This document shows positions 48,155-57,293 of a stretch of 64,000 nt of DNA, one piece after another. The translations under genes were made by a program, and so were the position numbers. The first letter of the stretch is position 1, and every line of letters begins with the position of its first letter. Below the pieces are notes generated by a model, which searched no databases, had not been told where the DNA came from, and saw nothing but the letters and a program-made list of their open reading frames with translations. Origin of the DNA: Viscum album (Eukaryota > Streptophyta > Magnoliopsida > Santalales > Viscaceae); contig OY728147.1 in NCBI GenBank assembly GCA_963277665.1, positions 1,263,183,424 through 1,263,247,423 on the forward strand, read 5' to 3'.

Positions 48155-49186
48155 ACTGGGCCGAAGCTGTCCCACCAGATTCGGAGGTTGGGATACTTCT
48201 GGCCCTCCATGATCCATGACTGCATCGAGTATGCCAGGAGGTGCCATGCGTGCCAGGTTCATGCGAACTTTGTGCATCGGCCGCCGGAGCCTCTCCATAC
48301 CACTAGGTATTCCTGGACCTTTGCAGTCTGGGGTCTGGACGTTGTGGGACCTTACCCTCCGGCGACAGCTCGCCAATGCCGGTTCATTCTGACCGCCACG
48401 GACTTCTTCTCCAAATGGGCAGAGGCGATTCCGCTCAGAGAGGTCAAATCCTGTTCGATCGCTGACTTCGTGACCTCCAACATCATCTATCGATTTGGAG
48501 TGCCTCACGCTATCCTCACGGATAACGGAACCAATTTCTGAGCAGCCGAGTTGAAGAAGTTGTACGCCAAGTATAACATTCGCTCGAACCATACATCTCG
48601 CTATCATGCGCAGGCGAATGGACAGATCGAGGAATTTAACAAAACCCTCTCTAACATTCTGCAAATGATGGTTGGTCAGAACAAGAAGAGTTGGCCGGAC
48701 AAGCTCCCCAACGCCCTTTGGGCTTATCGGACGACGACTCGCAATTCCACCCAGATGACCCCTTATTCCCTGGTGTACGGAGCTGAGGCCGTCCTGCCCA
48801 TCGAGATCCAGTTACCGTCCTTGCGCACTGCGGTCTACGACCAGGAAGCACCGGACAGAGTTGCTGAAGCCCATCTAGTCGAGTTGGAAGCACTGGATGA
48901 GAATAGGCTTCTCACATTGCACAACTTGGAGAGGCATCAAAGCAGAATGGCTCGAGATTTCAATAAGAAGGTTCGCCTCCGCTCCTTCCTGCAGGGTGAT
49001 CTAGTGCTAGCCCTAAGAGCACCGATGATCCCCGGCAGGAAGCCGCCCAAGTTGGAGCCCAAGTGGGAGGGACCTTTTGTTGTCCACAAGGTCTATCCCA
49101 ATGGTGCGTACTCCCTAGCGACTATGGATGGTGAGCGTGTCACTCCTCCCACCAACGCTAGGTTCCTCAAGCAGTACTTTGTCTGA
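48155..49186 (+). pseudogene. INT: integrase, core and C-terminus
   Basis: It is in the same frame as RT and separated from it by the TAG at 48,152; a TGA at 48,539 breaks the core. The zinc domain's two His lie before the first stop (HAGSCGAH) and its Cys pair after it (CHACQ). The core is complete in sequence: Asp in GLDVVGPYP (48,338), Asp in LTDNGTNF (48,521) and Glu in NGQIEEFN (48,629), with 35 residues between the last two, as in the D,D35E family. The C-terminal part has KWEGPFVV and GAYSL, followed by NARFLKQYF. There is no chromodomain. Two nonsense codons mean no intact integrase from this copy. Confidence 0.9.
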
Positions 49187-49195
49187 GCGTGCCAA

Positions 49196-49480
49196 CGTCC
49201 TGCACGACGTTAAACTGCATACGTCCGCACGACAAGACGTTAAACTGCCAAGCATCATTCGTCCAAGCTAGAAGACGTTAAACTGTTCAGCATACGTCCT
49301 ACACGACATTAAACTGCATTCGTCCAGGCTACAAGACGTTAAACTGTTCAGCATTCGTCTGCGCTGCAAGACGTTAAACTGCCAAGTGTCTCGTCCTGCA
49401 TTACGCTAAACTGCACCACGTCCAAGCTGCACGACGTTAAACTGCCCAGCGTATCGTCCTGCATGACGTTAAACTGCCCC
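49196..49480 (+). repeat. array of about nine ACGTTAAACTG units after integrase
   Basis: Units of 25-35 bp have the same design as in U5: GTCC, variable spacer, ACGTTAAACTG (variants ACATT, ACGCT). It starts 10 bp after the integrase stop, so it opens the 3' untranslated region. Single cores follow at 49,734, 50,003 and 52,254. Confidence 0.9.
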
Positions 49481-50110
49481 TCAAGAACAACGTGCGGCTT
49501 GATTCCCATCCTTATGGGATACGTAGGACCGTCTGGACATTCATGTTTCAGGCCCAGCCCCATCCTTTGGGAATTTCCATCCCATCTCGGGCCCTTGGCC
49601 CAGTTGCCTCCGGGTGTGCGGCGTATGGTGTGAACGCGGGGCTATGCCCTCATTCACGTCGGTTTGCTCGCCACGCTGTACGCCCCCCACGTTTGGGGGT
49701 GCCTTCTGCTCCCCCCTTCTTTTCTCGTCCTGCATTACGTTAAACTGCACTTCAAGAACTACGTGCGGCTTGATTGCCATCCTTATGGGATACGTAGGAC
49801 CGCCTGGACATTCATGTTTCAGGCCCAGCCCCATTTCCCGGGAATCTCTATCCCGCGTCGGGCCTCTGGCCCAAGTTCCCCTCCTTTTTTGCGAGGCGTA
49901 TCGCGTGAGCGGGGGATCATGTCCTCATTCACGTCGGTCTACTGGCCGCGCCGTACGCCTCCCCCGTGTGTAGGACTACCTCACACCCCTCATCGTCCTG
50001 CATGACGTTAAACTGCCTCTCAAGAACTACGTATGGCTTGATTCCCATCCTTATGGGATACGTAGGACCGCCTGGACGCTTGTGTTTCAGGTCCAGCCCC
50101 GTCTCTTGGT
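49480..50110 (+). repeat. three 267 bp repeats, each with a core motif and a hairpin
   Basis: Hairpins at 49,489-49,527, 49,759-49,797 and 50,027-50,065 are 268-270 bp apart. Each repeat reads: ACGTTAAACTG core, CAAGAACTACGT hairpin, GACCGCCTGGAC, ATGTTTCAGGCCCAGCCCC, then a region with a GTTTGCTCG- or GTCTACTGG-type end. Inner stems are TCCCAT/ATGGGA (with one mismatch in the second copy). Open frames here (49,492-50,208) follow the repeats and are not genes. Confidence 0.85.
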
Positions 50111-52345
50111 TGATCACAGGGATCTGCCCACTTTTGGTTGCTCTCAGGGTGAGTCCTCCGACCCTTTTCGGTGATCTGTTAACATGTTCTGGGTACTTCG
50201 GTCTATGACTCGTAGTGTCAGATTCAATCCTGACAAGTCCTGTGTTGCTTGTCAGGCCTCGCGCTTCCTCTTGTTCGAGCCTTAACTCAAAGGGATCCTC
50301 GTTAGCGGTTTGGGTACGATGCCTCAGTGCTCTCCTACCGCTCCGGGTCGATTTACCGGCAGGTCTTGGGCCGCAAATCGATATGAATCCTGCGATTGAG
50401 CGGTCAATGCTCGTTTGCTTGCCCCGTCTTAGGCTGACGCGATCAGATGTTGTGTTGCGAATGCGTCAGTAACATCCTTGATCGCCATGTCGGCTCTTTC
50501 AGGCTCTGAACATTGGTTGTGCAGTCCTCATCACACTCCGCCTTTGCGCGTTGTAGTGGAATCTCGACACTCTCTTCATACTGACCTTCAGTACACCTCT
50601 ACACGTTAGGCAGACCAACCAGGGTAATGATGTCGTTCGAGGCTCCCATGATCTGAGCACCAAGGGTATATGCGGATGTCCTCCCTAAGGGCCATGCGTA
50701 GCTGGACCCTCGTCCCCATAAGGAGGAGGGAGTCGCCCGAACAATCGTGTTCTGGGCCCAGTATATTTGGAGGCTAGCATCTCTGCCCCTCGGGTGATGG
50801 ACATACGCAGGCCCCGATCCCAGGACTCTTCTCTTGGAATCGTGCGTGACCGCAGGGCTGGGTATGTTCCCACCTCCGCCGTGTCCGCCGTACCGCAATA
50901 AGCGGGTTCCTCCATGGTCCGAACCACACGACCTTAAACTGTGTTGTCTGGTCCTACCACACGACCGTAAACTGTGATCGTCTTGGCCGCCCGACGAGAA
51001 ACGGCACTGCATCGTGATGTTCTCCTCAGGGGACACTCATGTTGGGCGCTGGTTAATAACCACGCCATTCTTCAATGCCTTCCGTGGCTTGATTATTGTG
51101 GCGACGCCAGAGATTTCTCAATCAAAGGCATGTCGCCGCACAAAGAAAAACCATTCATCTTTAAGGACAAACAAGAAATATCAAATGCCGCTCCTTCTAT
51201 GTGCGAGGGTCAGACCCGCACCCTTCCCCGCGCTGGTGCCCCATTGTGTTGCGCCGCGCTTCAAGAACTACGTGTGGCTTGATTCCCATCCTCATGGGAT
51301 ACGTAGGAACGCCCGGATGTTTGAAACTTCGGGTCCAGCCCCCACCTCTTAAAGATTCCCCCCTTCTCTGGGGAATCCGCCGCCTTCAGGTCACCCTCAA
51401 GGCGTGTTCCCCGACCCCTTGCAGTGGTCCACCGGTGTCAAGAGTACTCTGGTTTATTGCCAGGAGCGTCAGGATCCGCTTGGTCAGGTTTCCTCCACTT
51501 TTCAGGCTTCGTGCTCCCTTTCATTCGGACCCATCGTCTACGCCCTGGGTGGAGCCCCCGTGAACGGTTCGGACACAATGCCTCAGTGCTCTCCCACCGA
51601 CTCGGGCCGGTACCCCCAATGGCCTCGGGCAGCAAATCTATATGAATCCTTCGATTGAGCGGTCGATGCTCGTTTGCTGCCTCATTCCACCAACGGTTAG
51701 TGCGATATTGATGCTGCTTTTCCGCCACGGTCGGCAGTACTCCCATATCGTTACTCCGGTGCCCCCAGTCCTTGAGTGAATGGCCGCATGATTCACATTT
51801 TCCACCTCCCATTCTGACCAGGCGAAACCTCGACACTCTTGACACTATCCCTCAGTGCATCTTCGCATATCCAGGGGATAGGACCACGATGTGGCGTACT
51901 TTGAGGTCCTTATGGTCCGAGCTCTAAGACCATAAACTAAGATCTACCCTTATGGTCTGAGCTCTAAGACCTTAAACTAAGATGTAGCCCTTATGGTCCG
52001 AGCTCTAAGACCTTAAACTAACATCTACCCTTATGGTCCGAGCTCTAAGACCTTAAACTAAGATCTCCCTTTATGGTCCGAGCTCTAAGACCTTAAACTA
52101 AGATCTACCCTTATGGTCCGAGCTCTAAGACCTTAAACTAAGATCTAGTCCTTATGGTCCGAGCTCTAAGACCTTAAACTAAGATCTACCCCTATGGTCC
52201 GAGCTCTACGACCCTAAACTAAGATCTCCCCAAATGGGATTCTACGTCCTGCATGACGTTAAACTGCACTTACAGAACTACGTGTGGCTTGATCTCCAGC
52301 CTGATGGAGTACGTAGGAACGCCTGGTCATTTCGACTCGGGTCCA
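50110..52345 (+). repeat. diverged ~1.25 kb duplication with hairpin modules
   Basis: A block with CCTCAGTGCTCTCC, GCAAATCGATATGAATCC and TTGAGCGGTC at 50,320-50,425 recurs at 51,585-51,690. The hairpin module follows the same rhythm (50,027, 51,268-51,306 and 52,278-52,316). Between them lie two modified cores (50,932 and 50,968: GACCTTAAACTG and GACCGTAAACTG). Open frames on both strands (50,215-51,845) are repeat translations. I see no domain in them. Confidence 0.75.
51905..52230 (+). repeat. eight-unit 40 bp tandem array
   Basis: The unit reads TATGGTCCGAGCTCTAAG then ACCTTAAACTAAGATCTACCC, and is 39-41 bp long with few differences between copies. Its GGTCC...GACCTTAAACT skeleton resembles the ACGTTAAACTG units nearby, so it probably grew from one of them. 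It is the most homogeneous, hence youngest, array in the element. Confidence 0.92.
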
Positions 52346-53143
52346 GCCTCAGGGAACGCTATGTCCCGCCCCTCCTCGTCGCCGGCCGTCTGGCCTGACT
52401 CCGGGTAGAGTGGTGCAGTTGTGATATTCTCCCCGATTCAGCTCGGGATGCCCCATCGCAATGATGGGAAGCGACAGTTTCCTCATTAAAAAGGTTCTGT
52501 CTGAAAATTGGGGTGATTCACGACCAGATTAGTGCATCCGCCTAATACGCTTTCCCCACGGTGGCGCAATTCTGAGAGCGTTGGATTCTGTCCGAACAAT
52601 CTTCACTTCGCCCCACGCTTCGCATGCCCTGTTGATCTGGATTTCCACCCTTGTGTCTGAAGGAACCCCCAAAGTGGTATTCATGATGACATGTAATCCG
52701 CCTCCTGCAATATGAATGATGACCTTCGGTCCGTCTATTGCAGTTGTTATGGTCGATCCACTGTCCGCCTACCGTCTTGGGCATTTCCTGGAAGGCCGAC
52801 CGTTGTGGATGTCTGGATTCGGGACACGCGATTCACCCTTTCTCATTTCCCTATGTTTGGATAAAATCTCAACGCCCCTAGCATTGTCCCGCTCGTGTGT
52901 TGGAACAAGTTGGGGGGATGATACATTGATTAGGCTTGAGGTCTCCTTTCCTAGGAATGACCTCCCTCTTTTCTCCAGCAATCCAGGCCAAACTATGGAT
53001 GCCTGATGCTTGGTTAACGCTCCCGCAAGACAACGAATTGTGGTTGAGCATGTTAAGCCAAAAGATGCAGATAAATATATTGATTCATACAAACGGATCA
53101 AAGTAGCGGAAGAAAATGTTTTGGGAACGGCAAAACAAAGCCC
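52345..53143. other. region between repeats and the antisense gene
   Basis: It holds a perfect stem-loop CCCATCGCAATGATGGG (52,452-52,468), an 80-codon open stretch on the - strand (52,768-52,529), described separately, and an AT-rich zone at 53,040-53,110. On the - strand this AT-rich zone directly follows the stop of the antisense gene and would suit a 3' untranslated region (AATCAATATATTT is the nearest thing to a polyadenylation signal). Confidence 0.5.
52529..52768 (-). other. possible extra antisense exon or gene fragment
   Basis: After an AG at 52,769-52,770 the - strand is open for 79 codons with natural-looking composition (alternating strand-like segments such as GPKVIIHIAGGGLHVIMN and TRVEIQINRACEAWGEVKIV). 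No ATG starts it, and it lies beyond the stop of the antisense gene, so it could be a remnant exon or an alternative 3' end. I do not recognise a family. The overlapping annotated-length frame 52,542-52,784 has a less protein-like composition. Confidence 0.35.
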
Positions 53144-56100
53144 TTAGGGATTAGCGTGCTGAATGAGTCTTTCTAATGCCGCTACCCTTTGGCTGGTGGC
53201 CTCCAGAGCTGCTTCTCGCTCTCTGCGTGCCCTCTCTTCGTCGGCGGTCGCAGCACGCAGTTCGTCGATTCTGGCCTGTGCACGCTCCCGCTCGACCTGA
53301 ATTGTGACCATCTGTTGGCCCGCCTCCGTCAGCTGTACCTGGGCGTCGACCAGCTGGGCTGCTAGTTGCTCCACAAGCTCGGTACACGTTGCGACGAAGG
53401 CCTCCTTCTCTGCCGCCTGCCCTTCGAGACGCCGGACTTCCTGCTCCGCCGCGAGGAGCGCCCGCATGCTCTCCGACATGTCCCGACTTTGTGTGACGTC
53501 GGCACGCCGGCAGCTCTCGCGCATCTTTTCGGCCATGAAATCACGGACCGTCAGATGGAGGCGTTGAGCATCAGCTCCCCCGGCACACAGGAAGCGCAGC
53601 CAGGTTTGAAGTGATCCCATGCGCCCCAGCCACTCTGATGGGTCTCGCTTGAGGAAGCGCTGGATGCACTTCCACCCCCTGCGGCGCGTTATCCGGCTCT
53701 CCTCGACCGCCTCCGCGTCTGAGTCGTCCATCTCCTCGGGGTCGGCAGGCCGGTAGGCAGGGAAGGCAGCCAGCAGGTCTGCTGCAGGGTCCGCCCCTGG
53801 GAGGTCCTCATGAGGGATGGGTTCCCCAACATCCGGGAGAACTTCTTCTCTCTCCCCAGCGGCGCTGACACCCTCGTCAGCCCCCGACCTCTCTCCGATG
53901 TCAGCACCGCCGGCGTCCGCAGCCCCCTGATCAGCAGTTGGTGGGGCCGGCTCGGTTTGGGAAGTCTGTTCCGGAGCAGGCGGCATGTCCACCACTGGTC
54001 CACTCGTAGATGGCCCGGGTTCGGCAACCCGACGAGCCTCCAGTGTTGAGATCACTGCGCGGGGCATGCCATGGTTAGTCACTGATCGTCAATGGAGAGC
54101 ACCAGCAGTAAAGCAAGGAGAAGCAAGAAGACTTACGGGAGTTCAGAACGTCATCTTCCGCTATCCCGGCCGCCGCAGGAATAGTTGCAGCAGGGGGCCC
54201 TTCCACGCTTGTCAATTCGATAATGGGTGCCTGGCCCCCGCCTTGTCCTATTGGCGCCCCTCCTACTCCCGCTGAGGACGCCTGATCAACATCCGTGCGC
54301 TCCTGAGAAAGGTGGAGAAATGGGTTAGAAGCTGCATAAGAGAATGGATGAAGCAGATTGAGTAGGGATAGAAGCGGACCTCGAGGAGCTCAGCGACATC
54401 AACGTTGTCAGAGCCGGCCACCTCGCCGCTCTCCCGTGGGCTCCCCTGATGGGATCTTCCCTCGGAGCCTTCATCCTCCCCCATTTCCTCCTCTTCCTCG
54501 GAGTCGCTGCCACTTTCATCTTCCGCCGGCGACATCTGTTCTGGAGCGGGCTCTAGACCGAGCATCACCTTCACCAGAAGGGATGGCTCCGCACGCTGAC
54601 CACGTTGGCGCGCGTAATCGTCCATGGCCGTCAGATACGCATACTGCCGGTTGAAGTCCACCCTGTCAGCAATATGGAGGCGCCCGACCTCTGGCAGTTG
54701 GATTCCTTCTCTGAGAATCTTTCGCCAGATGGCGTCGATCCCCAGTGACTGCCGCAGGGTCATCCAGGCCGACCACAGCGCCGGGAAGACTGCATCGTGG
54801 GAGGGTTCGAGCAGACGTCTCACCTGCTTCCCGGGCCGCTCTTCAACCACCGCGCGTGCCCCCTCTCTGGGCGCCGAGGTCGTAGCGGCAGCTCGCGATG
54901 TGCCCGCCGCCGAAGTCCCTGCTCGCGCCGGCTCCGCTGCTTGGCGCGCCTCCGTTATCCCCCGTGTGGCAGCGCCTCGCCTCCTTCCTTGACGCCCGGT
55001 CTCCGCACGGGTAACCTCGAGCCGCCGAACTGGCTTCCGTAGAAGCCCCTCGGGGTACGCGATGGCCCAGTGTTCGGCGTACTCGGTTGCCAAGCCTGCG
55101 TCAACCCCGGTAGGAGGGAGAGTGATGACGTCGCCGGAGCCGAAAGTGGCAAACATCAGCCACATCTGGCGAAGGACGCAAGGGTTCGTCTCCTCCCGGA
55201 CAGCAGTGAATACCCTCTTCGGCATCCGCTGAAGGCACCCGAACTGCCTGGCGAACCGGGTTGGCACGTAAGGCTCGCAGATCACCTTCCCGTCGATCCG
55301 AGCCACGAGCACCCCGCCCCGCATGTTCAGGAAGTAGTCATGCCGCTCCAGCGGACCCTGCCCATTGTCGATCATCTGGCCGACGGGAGTGGGGAACGGA
55401 CTGAAGTTGAAATTGGCATGATTTCCAATCCGAATCCTCACGCCCTCCTCACTTAGGGTCATCGGAGCGACCCCCGAGATGTTCAGCAGGGAGGGTCGCA
55501 GGCCGTTGCCCGGAGGAATGATGGCGTTCGGAAACGTGTACCCACCGAGGTGAGCAGCCACCCAGCCGTGGAAGAACTGAAAGGGCCCACAGATCCTTCG
55601 TGGCGACCCCCCTCGTGAGATGCGTCCCAGGATGGCATACAGCCTCGCCAGCACTGGGACCCCGAGGTTGTATCTTTTGTTGGCGGCCATAACGCCCGCC
55701 ACCGCCAGTGTCGCCGGGCGAACGCCCATTCTCGCGTCCCGCACTGGCAGGAGCCACCCACTCAGAAAGGCGGCCAGGAACGCCGCGTACCGGACATTTG
55801 GGTACCGGGCCTCGATGACGCGGTACCCCCATGAGCGGTAGTCGCCCGTCTCCAGGACCCGCCAGTACGACCCGTTCCGGCTCCTCTGAGCTGCGGTCGG
55901 GCACCGCTTCCCCCTGCCTGGCATCTTGACCGCTGGGTCATGCTCCAAGAACTGGCCGAACCACTCCTTGTAGGCTATGTCCTTCTGGAAGTCCTTGATC
56001 CCATGCCGCTGCGTAGCCAGGTCAAGTAGATGCCATGTCAGAATGGGAGTCCGTGACCTGTCCTCCCAGATGTTCTTCGGGGGAAGGAACTCATCGTACT

Positions 56101-56818
56101 GGTAGCCCTCCAGCGGGACACCTCCGATGCAGTGGATGTCCCAGAGACCGATGCCGACCTCCCCATGGTGAAGATGGAAGGTGTTGGTATCCGGAGACCA
56201 GTGGGTGAAAAGCTCCGGCCCGAGCTCGGACTGCTGGTAGAAGTGGAACTGCGACGTCCACACCGCCTCAAATAGGCCGATGGACCGCATCTCCTCTGCG
56301 AAGTGATCGCAAGTGTGGCGTACCCAGAACGCCCAGGCCCACTCGCTGGTGAAATTTCCCCCAGACCGCAAGTCCCAGTCCTTCAGCCAGCCCTTGGTGT
56401 CGTCAGTGACACTCTGGCGATATGTGCTCGAGTAGAGGGCTGGAGAATTCTCCGCAGTAGGCTCACCCCCGTCAATGGTTCGCGTCCTCGGGTTCAGGAC
56501 ATATACGTCCAAGTGCCTGGTCTCCCTGGAAGGATGCCCATTGTTGGTGATATTATAGCGGGGAAGCTCGTCCTCCCGAGTCACCCAGGTCCGTGGCGCA
56601 TCAACCTCGAACCCTGGCACCAGAACCTCATCTAGGATGCCGAAGTTCCAGAGCGGCAGGTTGTCCGACAGTGGATATGTCTTCTGGGCCGGCGTCAGCA
56701 AGTCGAACAGGGATTGATTGTTGGAAACAATCTCCTTGGCTCCGTAAACCTCCTCGTTCGCCGCCATCTCTGCTCTGCGAATGGCGGCATCCCCCTCATT
56801 TCCTTGATGCGCGGCCAT
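53144..56818 (-). CDS. spliced antisense gene: plant mobile domain and coiled-coil protein
   Basis: It has three exons: 56,818-54,380, 54,302-54,137 and 54,054-53,144. The 77 bp and 82 bp introns begin GT (GTCCGC, GTAAGT) and end CAG (TTTCTCAG, CGCGCAG). Joined, they give 1,172 codons including the stop with no internal stop; unspliced, each frame ends early. The ATG at 56,818 has G at -3 and +4. Residues about 205-240 (HWSPDTNTFHLHHGEVGIGL...GGVPLEGYQYDE) and about 390-440 (YNLGVPVLARLYAILGRIS, FFHGWVAAHLGGY) fit the plant mobile domain family. An acidic segment (about 775-805, SDSEEEEEMGEDEGSEG) follows. The last 110 residues form a coiled coil (EQEVRRLEGQAAEKEAF...RVAALERLIQH). Function in the element is unknown; antisense genes between IN and 3' LTR are known in some Tat elements. 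Confidence 0.85.
54055..54136 (-). other. intron 2 of the antisense gene
   Basis: 82 bp. The donor GTAAGT is a perfect consensus after AACTCCC. The acceptor is CCGCGCAG/TGATCTC. It splits a codon after the first base (C/TG, Leu). It contains stops in the exon 2 frame. Confidence 0.8.
54303..54379 (-). other. intron 1 of the antisense gene
   Basis: 77 bp, phase 0, between GAG/GTCCGC and TTTCTCAG/GAGCGC. It is visibly T- and A-rich (TTCTATCCCTACTCAATCTG, then CCACCTTTCTCAG) against GC-rich exons. The donor is weak beyond GT. Reading through it shifts the frame and stops at 54,263. Confidence 0.72.
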
Positions 56819-57293
56819 CTCAGAAGTTTCGGGAGTCGTGCGGGTTAAGGGATGAAGCGTGCGGGATCAGACGAGGCTGGTAGAGAAGTTTGAAGGTTGG
56901 CACGCAATCCAAGTGGACGGCGCGCAATTGGGAAGAATTTCGTGCAAAGTTCCGGGTTTTCGCGCAAAGACAGGCGAATTCCGGATGGTTTTGCGCGCCG
57001 ATCGGACGAATTTCGCGACCGGAAAAGGAAATTTCGCGCACGAGAGCGTTGAAGCTTATCGCGCGGAAGGCCTGTGTACGGAACGCGGAACCCTGGACCC
57101 CTATTTATAGACGAGGCCAAGATTCCGCGCCGCGCGGAACGCTCGATTGCGCGACCGCGACGGCGAATTGCACGCCCGGCACCCCTTTTTGCGCACCTAA
57201 GTCCCGCGCAGCCCAGGACTTCGGCATTCCGGCGTCTCCCTCGGAACCCGATCATTGCGACCTCTTGCCGATCAGATTCCAAGGGGGGGCTTT
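56819..57293 (-). promoter_or_regulatory. antisense promoter and 5' leader
   Basis: On the - strand a TATA box CTATAAATAG (57,110-57,101) lies about 285 bp before the ATG at 56,818 and is followed by GGGGTCC. Transcription would begin near 57,075. The leader and the region upstream are dense in GCGCGCAA/TTGCGCGC-type sites like those in the LTR U3. The promoter sits between the gene and the PPT, so it is inside the element but outside the LTR. Short sense open frames here (56,890-57,354) are chance. Confidence 0.7.
57281..57293 (+). promoter_or_regulatory. polypurine tract of the Tat element
   Basis: AAGGGGGGGC followed by TTT directly before the 3' LTR start TGTAGACG at 57,294. It is the expected plus-strand primer. 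Confidence 0.85.

Noticed and set aside
51905..52230. CRISPR-like look of regularly spaced repeats (also 37,993-38,323)
   Set aside because: This is plant DNA. The units are degenerate tandem repeats without unique spacers, and there are no cas genes.
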